Shown one piece after another: positions 12,701 to 24,431 of a DNA stretch of 64,000 bases. Position 1 is the stretch's first letter. Each line of letters starts with the position of its first letter. Under the pieces are notes generated by a model. That model searched no databases. It had not been told where the DNA came from and saw only the letters and a list, made by a program, of their open reading frames with translations. Source of the stretch: Euonymus europaeus (Eukaryota > Streptophyta > Magnoliopsida > Celastrales > Celastraceae); contig OY756964.1 in the NCBI GenBank assembly GCA_963580455.1, forward strand, positions 20,310,001-20,374,000, in the 5' to 3' direction. The position numbers were made by a program, and so were the translations under genes.

Positions 12701-12776
12701 AGAATCGGATCTTCTCAAAATAGGTCCAATAAGCATACTCGTTACAGCTCCTGTTGGCTTGGCATGTCTCCCCCAT
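9763..12776 (-). CDS. B3-domain (REM16-like) transcription factor, long paralogue
   Basis: Four exons on the minus strand: 12666-12776, 10759-12202, 10251-10459 and 9763-10047, total 2049 bases, 682 residues. Exon 1 encodes MGETCQANRSCNEYAYW and begins the first B3 domain, completed in exon 2 by LPERVTLKGPSGISWDVDL, VMFFSHGWKDFV and LDGNDFLIFT. A long polar linker follows. Exon 4 encodes a second B3-like domain (VIILRVKDNTWRTKF, GGLNGGWRNFAVDNNLEEFD, VCVFEF). B3 domains bind DNA in the nucleus; two B3 domains with this linker match REM-type (REM16-like) proteins. The paralogue at 19649-22000 has the same exon pattern, but its exon 2 is 763 bases against 1444 here. The extra sequence follows a fossil donor at 11449. 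A conserved 5' UTR intron (GTGAGC donor near 12900) is likely. Exact targets are unknown. Confidence 0.85.
10759..11448 (-). repeat. In-frame 690-base exon extension built of internal repeats
   Basis: This part of exon 2 in the long B3 gene lies downstream of a former splice donor (ACTG|GTATAG, exon edge 11449) that aligns with the real donors of both paralogues. It encodes exactly 230 codons. Within it, modules of about 70-75 residues recur: AIPL(T/A)QP followed by VP(Q/R)AT, KRKTPE/KRETCE, VGGSS/VEGST and TTN(N/D). The closing block (R)RSVRNRRLSILAREARAT repeats the block just before the fossil donor (SVKNRRLSILAREARATTG). Confidence 0.8.
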
Positions 12777-13123
12777 TTTTTCTTCGAAGTAAAAAAAAAA
12801 GATTCCTGTTCACAGAAAGCAAAATGGGTTTCAGAAAATCAAAAACAAGAAACAGAAATATGATACACAAAAAGAACATTTTTGTTGAGGTTGAGGCCGC
12901 TCACCAAGACACCAGCAACTATGAAGTATCACTTGCCGTGTATGAGTCAAAAGAGGCCTAAACGGATGGGAAGTCGTCCGGGCGTGATTTTGTTGCAGAG
13001 TGTAACAATGAAACTAGAAATTCGAATACTGTTGGCAGGTTTGTCTTTATTAAAAAATTACCAAGAATATCTTTGTATAGTAATCAAAAAAATAAAATAA
13101 AGAATATCTTTGTATAGGTTGAC
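12777..13123. other. 5' flank of the long B3 gene up to the hAT insertion
   Basis: Homologous to 22001-22260 upstream of the second B3 gene, including a CTCACCAAGA block (a minus-strand GTGAG donor) that suggests a shared 5' UTR intron. An 18-base direct repeat (AAGAATATCTTTGTATAG) lies at 13063-13080 and 13100-13117. The right edge is the hAT target-site duplication at 13116-13123. Confidence 0.55.
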
Positions 13124-16100
13124 GGAGCCTCCCCATCGGGCCGCCCGGCATTTTGAGGCCCAAGCCCTTTTAAAATTTAAAGCAATCGGGCTTCGGGCCG
13201 GGCCAGATGACAATAATGAGGCCCAGGCCCCAATCAAGGCAGGCTTTTGGGCCGGGCCGGTCCAATTCAATTCATTCGTTTCTTTATGGTTTTATTTTTT
13301 ATTTTTTGAAATTATAAAATCAAAAATAATTGAATTATTTTTTTTATATATAATTCAAATATTGAACAATATGAATACATTAATATTGTTATAGACTTAG
13401 AGTGAAATTGCATCATATATATTATATATACATCCCAACAAGGTTGGCACCTATATATAATATACTTATTAATCATTTGCATCACTCTCAATTTATCTTC
13501 TCTTTAATTATAAATACATAATTAGATAGTTACAATTATTATATATGAGTAATCAATCAGTCATTACTCATTAGCATCGGTAAAACTTTCTTCGATCCAT
13601 GCCGGTCTTGACAACTTTAACTGGTCCATTTCTTCAGCAAGTTCAGCTACTTGTTTTTGCTCTTGCAATCTCAAATTGGCTAAACTCCAATCTTTAAGGC
13701 AGACTAATTGCTCTACTGTTTCTAGACCGAGGCTACTTCGGGTTTGTGACACAACTCGACCACTTGCACTAAAAGCTGCTTCTGACGCTACGATCGAAAC
13801 TGGAACGATTAGTATATCACGTGCAATTTTGGAGAGTAAAGGATACCTGTTTTCTTATACTCTCCACCAGGCTAATTTATCAAACTCAGGATTATCATCA
13901 ATATCAAGCACAGGTTGATCAATATATCTTTTTAGTTCAGAAGTGGACTCACTAGATGATGTAGATGATTGAGTTTGTCTACTTCTTAACAATGTGAAAC
14001 TTCCTAAGAATCTAGAAGAGGAAGAACTAGAAGCAGAAGTAGGTTGTGGTGTTCTATGTTCTCCTAATTGATTTTTGTACTCATCATATAATTGATTTAA
14101 AGTAATATTTATTTCATTTAATTGTGATCTCACTTTATCACTGTCATTATTATATAATATGTCTAACCATAATTCTAAAGCATCAATCTTACATCTAGGA
14201 TCCATAACCACAACAATACTGAATATGACTGGCAAAGGATCAAAATATTTTGAAATTTTTCTCTCATGGCATGTAAAACAATCCTAAAAACATCAAGTTG
14301 TGAATATTGATTAAATATCATATAAATATTTGTTGATTGCATAAGTGCCCTACAAGATGAAGGATAATAAATTGAACAAAGTATTTTAGTAGAAGTATGA
14401 AAGACATCCAAAAAATCTCTAATTATTTCAGCAAGAGTCCAATCAAAATCACTAGGACATTGTAAATTACAATTACTATGTTTTTCTCTCATTTCGGTGC
14501 AAAATAAATCTACGACCCTTTTATACTTTGTAGCCACCCTTAAGAGTTCAAATGTTGAGTTCCACCTATGGGGTACATCTAGAGGAATGTTTTTTCTTTT
14601 CATGTGTAATTTTGAACAACAAATTTTGTACATTTCATATCTAGCAGCAGATGAATTAATGCATAGTACTACATCTCTAATTACTTCAATGGAACTAGAT
14701 AAAATGCGCAAACTATCTTGAACTATTAAATTCATAATATGTGCACAACAACGAACATGAAATAAGTTGCCTCCCAAAGGTAGCGTAAGATAGTGCTTCA
14801 AATTTCTTTGGGCGGCTTCATTATTAATGGCATTATCTAATGTAATCGTAAATATTTTTTGACTAATGCATAACTGTTCAAAGTCATGAGCAATTAAAGT
14901 AGCTATTGAAAAGTCCGTATGAGGGGACTCTAACAATTTTCTCGTTCAATTTCCATTCACTATCTATATAATGAGCCGTTAATGAACAATAACTCATTTT
15001 TTGTATCGAAGTCCATATATCAGAGGTAAGAAAAAAAATTCCATCAAAATTTTGAAAAAAATTACACAATTCAGTTAATTGATTTTGAAATCTATTTGTG
15101 GATTTTCTTTTAGCAGTTGTAGCAGAAAAACCATGAAATTGAGGATTAATTCCTCTTTGAATCATACCGACAAAATCATGATTTCCAACAAAAGTAAATG
15201 GTTGCTCCGCCCTAACCATATAATCTATGACCTCCTCATGTGCACGTGCTTCATCATAATGAAAATTATTAATATTCCCGCTGTGATCTACATTTAATTG
15301 CATTTGAGTTTTCATATCTACATTAGTATTTTGCTTACATTTTTCGGAGTGACGTTTCAAATGACTAGTGCCCCCACCCAACCCACCACTTAGGAGCTTA
15401 CCACATATTTTACATTTTGTTTTTACCTCTTTTAATATTATTTACATTTATAACTACGAGTCTATCAAAAAATTGTCATGCACTACTATTAGAAAAAAGA
15501 TTTTTTACCTCTAGTAGAAACAAAAGCAGAAGCGGAAGCGGACTCTGGTGGAATTTCAATTGTGGGAGATCCGATGGATTCCCCTAACATAGCATGCTCC
15601 TTATCAACAATTTCCGGGTGAGCAACAAAATATGTAGGGTCCATAATTGCAACTCGGCTTCAACTTTCACCTATCAAAACACAAATAGAGTAAGTGTTAA
15701 TAATGTAAGAATCTAAGATATAACTATAAATTAATCAACAGATTAAAAAAAATCAACAAAAATTAGGTAGATGGGCTTAGCCAATTACTAGCCTTAAGCT
15801 CTTAAATGGGCTTGAATTATTGATGTTGGCAAGTGGGCAAAGTGGGGCAGCAAGGGGACAATATAATTACGCAAGTCTTGGGCCTCTTGGCTCTTGAATT
15901 GGTATTGAAATATTAAATTAAAAATTCTTGATGAACGATGACAATGCACGGGCAAGTGGCCAATTGGCCAAATGGGTTTAAAGAAAAAATGAAAATAGGA
16001 TTTCTCACTTTAAGACTTGCGCAGCAGCCGCTCTAGGGAGATGAAGACGAAAGATATGCTGTTTGGTAAGTGAACCAAGTGAAGCAACGTTAGCAGAAAA

Positions 16101-16883
16101 ATGCAGCAGAGAGATTAGGGGAAGAGAGAATCGGAGAATAGCAAACAACAGTGAGAGAGTTCAACAGATTAGAGAGCAGAGCATGAGAGATCAAGAGAGA
16201 TATGAAGAGTTTCAAATGGGTAAGAGTCTATCTGTAGAAAATTGTGGCAACAACAGTAACAAACGGTCGAATTTACAACGGCAGGAAAAACTGACAAAGT
16301 CTTGAAGAGTTGAAGTCTGGCTTTCTTGAAGAAAGATCAGAGACGCATCACACACGGCATAGGCAGTAGGTAGGCCGTAGGCATGTTATGCACCCTTTTT
16401 TTCTCTTCAATTTTTCTTAGTTTCTTCAATTCAAGTATTCAACTAGGGTAGTGTTAAGTGCTATTGTGCTAGCAACTAGCAAGTAGGTATTAACAAACGG
16501 TTAGAATTTTTCCTTTTTGTGGTTTGTCTTTGTGAGAATGTGACTGAGTTTCTGTAGAGATTTGTTAGTTTGTGAATTTTTGAATTGTGATTCTCTATCT
16601 GACTGTCTCTAGTGACTTGTGTAGTTGTGTTTTGTGCAGAGTACCAGATTACAAGTGCAGCTATGCAGGGTGTTGTGCAGCTTTGTGTTGATGACTGAAT
16701 CTATGAACTGTAAATCTGTGATTGAAGACTGAAGAGTGGATATTCGGGTCTTGGCTAGGCCGGGCCCGCCCAAATAGGCCCGAAGGACTCGGGCTTAGGG
16801 CCGGGCTCGGCCCAGAAAATAAAGCCCAGGCCCGCCCATGTATTGGGGTCGGGCTTAGGCCTACGGGCTGAATGGGGACCCCT
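13124..16883 (-). mobile_element. hAT transposon with decayed BED/hAT transposase
   Basis: Flanked by a perfect 8-base target duplication AGGTTGAC at 13116-13123 and 16884-16891. Both ends share a TCCCCAT core and GGGCCGGGCC-rich subterminal sequence, as in many plant hAT elements. The minus strand carries transposase pieces: a BED zinc finger (CKICGKLL then HLKRHSEKC) near 15420-15330, a catalytic-core region LTLDNAINN/TLDNA, HVRCCAHIMNLIVQD and VPHRWNSTFELL (14200-14940), DPRCKIDALE, and the C-terminal dimerisation region SSLGLETVEQLVCLKDW (13564-13760). Frameshifts near 14936 and 14230 and several stops make it non-functional. It sits about 350 bases upstream of the long B3 gene's start codon. 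Confidence 0.85.
13564..15670 (-). pseudogene. hAT-family transposase remnant (BED finger, RNase-H-like core, dimerisation domain)
   Basis: Open pieces at 14884-15381, 14175-14936, 13855-14235 and 13564-13752 encode consecutive parts of one RICESLEEPER/Ac-like hAT transposase. The order on the minus strand is: a possible N-terminus (MDPTYFVAHPEIVDKEH, near 15645), BED finger, core with AHIMNL and RWNST motifs, then the dimerisation domain with LGLETVEQL. Neighbouring pieces overlap in different frames (near 14900-14936 and 14180-14235), which shows single-base indels. There are also in-frame stops near 13760-13850. A functional protein is not possible from this copy. Confidence 0.85.
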
Positions 16884-16891
16884 AGGTTGAC

Positions 16892-19648
16892 CCATTAAAA
16901 CTCTCTATATATATATATTGTGATAAACCAGGAAATAGGGAAATGCTATAGATCCCATATGACTCATCTGTTAGAGTCTGTGATCCAAAAAAGTTCACGG
17001 TGCGACAAAATTTGATAAAAAAATATTTTTGAGGGTCTGTAATAGGAGCATTTTGGGGGGTGCGAGGGTGTAGTGGACCTTTTTAAAATTAGAGTTTCGG
17101 CTAAGTATATATTTGTTTTAAAGCCATCGCTCAAAACTTTTTTGTATCTGTTTTCTCCATATAGTGAAATCCTCTTATTCTGCCAGTGGTTTTTCCTTTA
17201 AGGGTTTTCCATATAAATCTTTGTATTCTTGATTTATTTATTGTTGTTTTTGTTAGAACTGAATTCTACATATATGAATTTGTGTTTTTTTATGTGACTG
17301 AGTATATGGCTTGACCTTTGAAACACAATATTGTTTTTGGAGAAGGGATGGAGGCCAACAGTATTGTGGCTATAACAAAATGAGGAAGAGATAATGCATA
17401 AAGATTTGTGTTTTGTAAATGTGATTAAGTATTCCAAAAAGTGAGATCCAATATTGATTTTAATAGAAATTAATAATTGGATCATTGCAATTTCTCGCTT
17501 TGGGTGTGTGTTTTTTGATCCTCCTTTTTGTCCAACGAGTGATGCACAAGGCCAAAATGAGAAATTTGTCATTTTAACCTTGTTTAAAATCACTTTAACA
17601 ATCTAAAAAAAAATCAAGATTTTAAATATCAACCATTTTGACTAAGGAAAAGACCTTCGTCCCCCACACATTTTCTCACGGTATTTTAATAAATGAAAAG
17701 AAGAAAAAGAAAACTCAACTTTGCGAAAAATCAATACGTAACAGGTTTTTCTTGTTTTCTTCAACCTTTTGTTTTTTTTTCCCTTCTCTTCCATCCTCTT
17801 CTTTTATCCTTTTTTTTTTCTTCAACATTTTTCTTCCCCAAATTTTTTTCACTTCACTCTTCCTTTTCTTAACTTCTTACAAGGTCTTCAATTATTTATA
17901 GTCTCTTAAGAAACATCCTCCTCCTGTCATCGATCTTCTTCTCCAAAAGTGATTGACTAACTCTCTAAATCGAGGTCTAAAGCTTTGGTAAGTTTTAAGG
18001 GTTGTAATGCATGATATTTTTAAGATCTATTGTATTGTAAGATATCATGAGTCACATTTTGTTTGTTTCAATATCTATTATAATGCATGATATTTTTATG
18101 TAGATCTTCATTGTGTTGAAGTTCTGAAACTTGAGGTTGGTTGCAATTTTACAGGAAACTTATTTAGAAATAGTAAGATAATACGTTGAGAACTATATAA
18201 GCATTATATAATGCATTCGGGTTAAGAATAGAAATTTATTTGGATTGACAGACTGTTAAATTATAGTTAATGAAATATTTTTAGTTTAGAACAATATTAA
18301 TTTATGTTTAGAATATTGTTACTTTATTTTTAGAATATTTTTTATTTAATATAGTATTGATTGTTATTTTCAAAAGCGATATGTTCATGATTTGATTGTT
18401 ATTTTCAAAGGTAATATGTGCATGATTTAGAATAACTTTAATTTTAGTTTGGAATGATGTTTAATGTTATTAAATCTTGAGATGAGAATTTCTTAGGTTT
18501 TGGGATAAATTTTGCCTTTCAAAACATTTTCATGTTGAACCTCCATAATGTACTTTTCTTCATAACATATTACCTTATATGGACAAAAAGTAAAAGATAG
18601 AGAATATTACTGATTTTTCAAGGGAGAGAATATCGAACTATGATGCTTAATTTCGTGCCTAATTCAACTCTAACTCTCATTTCTCTCTCCTCTCTCTAAA
18701 AACAAAGCCACACAGTTCCAGAGGAGGAGGAGGTTTTTGCTCTCCTTCCTCCTCCCACCTTTTCTTTTATGCTTTTTTCTTGTCTCTTTTTCTTTCAATA
18801 AATTTCTGACTTGGGATGATATGGTTGATGATTCGGGTAAATTTGCTATACTCTTGGAGGAAAGCTGTTTCTTGGTGGTGGTTAGAGGTCTCATGACCTC
18901 AGACTTGGCTTTGGGTGGATCTTATGAACCCGATCATCTTCAAATCTGCAATGATAGTAACTGACATTTCCATATCTAGTCTTTTTGGGGTGTTCTCTAC
19001 CATTGTTGAGCTGATTTTCTTCAAATTTTAGCGTTCTACATGTTCTTTCGATGATATTATCCCCTACGTGGATAGTTGGTTTATCCCCATCTAACATAAT
19101 TTTATCTTTATTTAGTGAAATTGTATCTCCTTTAAAAGCTTTTTACTCACCCAGAATCTTCAGATGAAAGTTCTACTTCTCTCCAAAAAATAAAAGTAAC
19201 AGAATATCGAACTTCACAGCTACATTAGCACCCCAATCAAACATATCGTTTCTTGAGCTCCTGTGAGCAGCAATAGCAATGGCACCCTCAACCAGTCCTA
19301 GTTTTTTGTTTCATAATAAAAAAGAAGGCGGCATTCAGGGTACAATAAAACACACTAACAGAGAGGAGTACATAAGTTTTGGTCAAAATAAAAAAATATA
19401 AATACATCATTAGCATCCTGAAACACAATTCAACAGCAGTACCACAACAACCCAAATGCAATTCAGAAATAGAGAAGGCATAGATGTTCTCTTCTCTACT
19501 TTTGTTAATGCATAACTTTTGTTAATGTAAAAACATGCAATGTCTCCATGTCCAGAGGCAGTACCAAAAGAGCCAATGGGATCTTCTTTCATTCAGTTTC
19601 CAGATTGCCCTCATAGAAGTTTCTCTCTTACGCGATAATCTTCAACAC
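16892..19648. other. Spacer between the two B3 genes, unassigned
   Basis: About 2.7 kb without a recognisable gene. It contains a pyrimidine-rich tract at 17740-17880 and AT-rich sequence with repeated TAGAATATT motifs at 18230-18480. A minus-strand ORF at 18891-19097 (start MLDGDKPTIHVGDN) has no family I can name. The last 80 bases belong to the 3' UTR homology of the second B3 gene. Confidence 0.5.
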
Positions 19649-22000
19649 CTAGACAGGAATCAAAGCACGGACTTCCTCCGCAACGCGAAAGATGTTGACA
19701 TCAAGGAGAATGCAATTATTCACGTCCTTACTGCGTTCAAACACACATATATCAAACTCTTCTAAATTATTCTCGATAGCAAAGTTCTTCCATCCACAGG
19801 CTAGTCCTCCAAAGCCACGATACTTGAAATAACTGAATTTGGTATGCCATGTCTTGCCTTCTACACGTAAGATCACGTCTTGATCCTCCAGAGCCAAATG
19901 CTTCTTGATCCATGCAGAAGGAAATGTCTAGACAGAACAAAACCACATGCATTATGGAATCTATTCGACCCTAACAGAGGAAGCAATTATACCCTACAAT
20001 CTTTATAGCGCCACCTTCAAGGATAACTAATAAAATTCCGAAGAAACAATAATAAAAACAGCTACAATAGCAAAATGAACCCTGTGGGAACTGCAAGCAT
20101 GCCAAGGAAATGAGAAAGTTTACCATAAAATATCTCTTGTATACATGTGTGGGTTTCATAGCTACCATAAAACCTTCACTGGTCAAAGCTGCTTCCGCTA
20201 ACTGCAAGGCATTCTTCTTCTCTGCTTCAGTAATAGGCCTTCTATTTGATTCATAATGCTTACTGTACCTCGCCTTTTTACTGATTGGTGTATGAGGAGC
20301 ATCTATATCAATCAGTATGGGTGTATTTGTAACACCTGAATCAATCATATGAAACCAACATACAATCAAGACCACAAAATACTATATCCATTGCAATGCA
20401 AGACACCTCATTCGAAGGTCATGATTGGTCTAGAAAGGTCATACTAATGTACAAGTAGTTAAAAAAAACATCAAACTAGTGAAAAGATTTGCTAAGCAAA
20501 AATAGAACTGTTTCAAATGGACTGAGGAAGACGAGAAGAACTCAAGGACACACTGAAGAACAAAAAAATGAGGGGGGAGGTAGAAGTTTCAAAAAATAGT
20601 TTATCCATTACACTGTCACAGAAGTATTAAAAACAATACCAGAATTGGCTCGTGCCTCCCTTGCTACAAGAGAAGGTCTACGGTTTCTCATACTCCACCT
20701 GGAACTTCTGGGCCTAGCAGACGGACATTCCTTCATAGAGTTCTTAAGAGTTGCTTGGGGGACAATAGACTGACCTATTGGTATGACAGCAGAGTCGGTG
20801 TTTGTAGATTTCTGTAGGGAACTGCCTCCACCACTAACCTGAGAATAGTCAACTTTATTTGAACTTTCAGGAGTTTTCCTTTTTGTTTGGCGTTTCTTTA
20901 GTGATTCTTTGAAAGTAGCTTGGGGAACAAAAGGATGTGCCATTGGTATTGCATCAATATCTTTGGGCACAAAAGGACGTCCAACTGGTATAGTAACATC
21001 ATCAGATACAGATTTTTGTGGGGGATGATCCCCAATGACATCCTGTGGCAGTGGAAGAACAATTTCAGTCGAACTTCCTCCAACTTTTCCTTCCTCACAG
21101 CATCCACTATCATATTTTTTATGCCCACATTTCCGGACAAAATATGACTTTTCCTTTTCACACATTCTCCGGCCATCAAACATTAAAACATCAAAAGATA
21201 AATCTGCATTTAATTTGAAGATCAAGACATCATCCTCCTCCAAAATATTATCCGTCACAAAATCTTTCCAACCACTACAGAAGAACATTACATTATCACT
21301 CGTCATCAAGTCTACATCCCATGAAATGCCACTAGGACCTTTAAGAGTCACTCTTTCAGGTAGCTTCCTCTTCAAACTTCTAGTAAAATATTCAGGGATT
21401 GCCTGCAATTTCGTACATCATTAAAATTTAAACTACATGACCAAGCAATAGGGAGGTGATCTGAAACAACATTAATCAAAGTATTGGGCAACTCAATCCA
21501 ACAACAAAAAAAGAAAAAAGAAAAAAAAACTAACACACACCCATTACGATTTATAGGATAAGTAGTAAAAAAAAACTAAAATGAACTACTCTTAATTCCA
21601 TTCCAAGGGTTTCAACCGGGATTTACATCTTAAACACAAAGCATTCAAGTAAATAAAAAACCCAAAAATCCTGCATCTCTTTTCTTACAGTGATTTAGAA
21701 GTTTTTAACATTATTTACTTCACATCAACCAACCAAATCACTTTAACAACACAAAATATTCTCAGATTTTGACAGAAACAACATGTATAAGGCATAAGAA
21801 ATTTTACAAACCCAAAGATGTAACGTGCATATACATTCTAGTGGACAAACCCCAGAAGAGTAAAGCTGGAAACAGGGGAGGAGACTTACTAGACGCTGAT
21901 CAAAATCACCACGTAGAAACTGAGAGAACCGCTGGCTCTTAAAATAGTTCCAGTAGGAATACTCATCACAACTCAAGCAGTCTTCGCATGCCTCCCCCAT
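19649..22000 (-). CDS. B3-domain (REM16-like) transcription factor, short paralogue
   Basis: Four exons on the minus strand: 21890-22000, 20640-21402, 20124-20335 and 19649-19927, giving 1365 bases and 454 residues. Exon 1 starts MGEACEDCLSCDEYSYWNYF and is exactly 111 bases, like its paralogue. Exons 1-2 encode the first B3 domain (LPERVTLKGPSGISWDVDL, FFCSGWKDFV, LEEDDVLIFKL). Exon 3 gives a basic segment (SKHYESNRRP, LQLAEAALT) and exon 4 a second B3-like domain (DVILRVEGKTWHTKF, GWKNFAIENNLEEFDICVFE). It probably acts as a nuclear DNA-binding regulator. A 5' UTR intron with a GTGAGT donor near 22120 is likely. Introns and UTRs align with 9763-12776, so the pair arose by segmental tandem duplication. 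This copy keeps the simpler exon 2. Confidence 0.86.
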
Positions 22001-22961
22001 CTCCTTCCAAATCAAACACAAGAAAACCAGTACAAAGAACGCAAAATGTGTTTCAAAAACCTAAAAAAACTAGTTGACGATTAAAAAATATATGATTTCA
22101 CTAAGATTAAGGACACTCACCAAGAGCCCCAACTCGGATTTATCTGGGTTTTATTGCCGGCTAGGAGTCAAACAAAAGCCAAAGAGAAATGCTGGTGAAG
22201 TAATCCGCGCCTGTACCTAAAATTGAAACCCTCTTCAACGTGCATTAATTATCTTAGGTTCCCTATACGCACTATTTCCAGTTTCCAATAGGTGGGCTTC
22301 GCTGTAATGTGACACCGGAAACAGAAATTGTAGATCCCAGCTTTTCCTGGGAAAAATAGATTTCACAGAAAAATTTTCTACACGCGTCAGACTCAGGAGA
22401 CATTCTTCCAATAGACCATTGAGTAAATGCTCTAAATTTCTCACCTTTCTTGAAATTATCTAATCTCACGAAATGACTCAACAGTCAGTCAGTCAGTCAA
22501 TAGGAAGAAGAAAAAAAAAGAGAATCTTGCGCCATCTGCCAACATTATTCAGGATCCGATAAAAGCTCGGCCTGTCTTTCTCTTGGTTGGGTTTTTGAGC
22601 CCATTCTGTAACAAAAGCCCGAGGCCCACAAACGGCTAAATGATCTTCTCTGAGCAGCAAAATTTATAGATTTCACAACCGAAGAACAAGGTGATAACAA
22701 AGAAACCAAGAACGAAGATCAAGGTCCTACAGATTTAGATTGTTGACTGCACAGCATTCTCTTTGCTTATGGTAGTAATTTGTTTGTGTGGTAAAGGTGA
22801 AATTGAACAGCGCCATTGGGTGTGTGAGCTTCTAGGTACGACCTCCGCCTCTTGACTGGTTGTGTACCAAGTGTTTGTGATAATGTCTGTGTGAGAAACT
22901 TCTGCAGAATCTTTTTTGCTAGATTATGTAATTGGGTTTATTGATCACTGGACGAATAGAG
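22001..22961. other. Divergent promoter region between the short B3 gene and the PORR gene
   Basis: About 960 bases separate two divergent start codons. The left part is 5' UTR/intron sequence of the B3 gene, homologous to 12777-13060. A short (AGTC)n run lies near 22480-22500. The PORR transcript probably starts near 22680-22740; a 5' UTR intron is possible but not resolved. Confidence 0.5.
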
Positions 22962-24431
22962 ATGCACCCTTCATTATCTATCTCTTATCCGAAGGGTTGT
23001 TTTCCTAGCTCTACCTTTCTCCCACCTACTTCTCCTTCATGGAAGAAGCTTAGAACTTTCCACCGAAGTTGTCCAATTAATAACAACAGACAGTCCAGAA
23101 ATCTCAGTCTATCAATCTCTTGTTCAGCGCCAAAAATTGTTCGCAGTCCTTCGCTTGACAGGCACGTTGTGAAGCAGAACAGGATTCGATTTGTTCAAAA
23201 GTTGAAAACTTTACTTCTTTCCAAGCCAAAACACTATATCCATCTTCGCATCCTTTCCAAATGCCGAGCATATCTAAACCTCGAGAGGCCTCGCTCCATT
23301 CTCTCGATGATCCATCGTTACCCTTCCATCTTTGAAGTCTTCAATATGCCATTACCCCCCACGCCACTCAACGCCACAAAGTCAGGTTACCAGCTTTGTG
23401 TCAGGCTAACCCCAGCTGCTGCAGCCCTTGCCACTCAGGAATTGAATCTGAAATCAGCCATTTCCATCAACTTGGCCACCAAACTTCAGAAACTTCTCAT
23501 GCTCTCCTCTCACCGCCAGCTTGTTTTGTCAAAGCTGGTTCACCTTGCCCCAGACCTTGGCCTGCCGCCTAATTTTCGCTCTCGCCTCTGTAATGACCAC
23601 CCGGATAGATTCAAGACTGTAGACACCTCCTACGGGCGTGCACTTGAACTTGTTGGTTGGGAACCAGAGCTGGCTATTCCAATGCCAATTCCTGATGTCA
23701 AGTCTGTTGAGTTCATAGTAGATAGGCCTTTGAAGTTCAAGCATTTGAGATTGCGAAAAGGACTGAATGTTAAAAGGCGTCACAGGGACTTCCTAATCAA
23801 GTTCCAAGAGTTGCCTGATATATGCCCCTTTAGCACGTCCTTAGAAGAATTTGCAAAAGAGTCCATCCAGGCTGAAAAGAGAGCTTGTGGGGTGGTGAGA
23901 GAGGTGTTAGGGATGACAGTTGAGAAACGGACTCTGATAGACCATTTGACACATTTCAGGAAGGAATTCGGACTGCCCAATAAGTTGAGAGGAATGATTA
24001 TGAGGCATCCGGAATTGTTCTATGTGAGCTTGAAAGGACAGAGAGACTCTGTGTTCTTGGTGGAGGGGTTTGATGACAAAGGTGTACTTCTGGAGAAAGA
24101 TGTAACTTTGGGGATGAGAGATCGATGGATGCAGCTGGTTAGGGAAAGCAAGTGGATGAGACGAGAGAGAAGACATAGTAGCATGTACAACAACGTTGAC
24201 AACTCTAATGATGTCGCCAACACTGATGAAGCTGATGACTATGGCGATGGTTATGACGATGGTTTTGAGAATTTGTTCGAGTCTGAAGAATCTGATCTGG
24301 ATTTTGATTTTGACAAAGATGACGATGCAAGTGCTTGGACATGGGATCATGGAGAGAATGGAGAATTTTGGACTGTAAATGGTTCATCAATCTTGGCTTC
24401 TGAGGAGCAAGGATCAATGGAACCTTGGTGA
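22962..24431 (+). CDS. PORR-domain protein, predicted organellar RNA splicing factor
   Basis: Intronless ORF of 489 residues. ATG 22962 (MHPSLSISYPK) is the first Met in the frame. The N-terminus is rich in Ser, Arg and hydroxylated residues and lacks acidic residues, consistent with a plastid or mitochondrial targeting peptide. The plant organelle RNA recognition (PORR) domain starts near residue 70 with NRIRFVQKLKTLLLSKPKHY and SILSMIHRYPSIFEVF. It continues through LKFKHLRLRKGLNVKRRH to a closing MIMRHPELFYVSLKGQRDSV near residue 360. Known PORR proteins (WTF1, WTF9, RPD1) bind organellar group II introns and promote splicing. The C-terminal 70 residues are strongly acidic (DDYGDGYDDGFENLFESEES), a feature of several family members. 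The specific orthologue and target intron cannot be assigned from sequence alone. Confidence 0.86.
   Translation: MHPSLSISYPKGCFPSSTFLPPTSPSWKKLRTFHRSCPINNNRQSRNLSLSISCSAPKIVRSPSLDRHVVKQNRIRFVQKLKTLLLSKPKHYIHLRILSKCRAYLNLERPRSILSMIHRYPSIFEVFNMPLPPTPLNATKSGYQLCVRLTPAAAALATQELNLKSAISINLATKLQKLLMLSSHRQLVLSKLVHLAPDLGLPPNFRSRLCNDHPDRFKTVDTSYGRALELVGWEPELAIPMPIPDVKSVEFIVDRPLKFKHLRLRKGLNVKRRHRDFLIKFQELPDICPFSTSLEEFAKESIQAEKRACGVVREVLGMTVEKRTLIDHLTHFRKEFGLPNKLRGMIMRHPELFYVSLKGQRDSVFLVEGFDDKGVLLEKDVTLGMRDRWMQLVRESKWMRRERRHSSMYNNVDNSNDVANTDEADDYGDGYDDGFENLFESEESDLDFDFDKDDDASAWTWDHGENGEFWTVNGSSILASEEQGSMEPW

Noticed and set aside
18891..19097. Minus-strand ORF (MLDGDKPTIHVGDN) as a real gene
   Set aside because: No recognisable domain, no supporting exon structure, and AT-rich surroundings; kept only as a note in the spacer entry.
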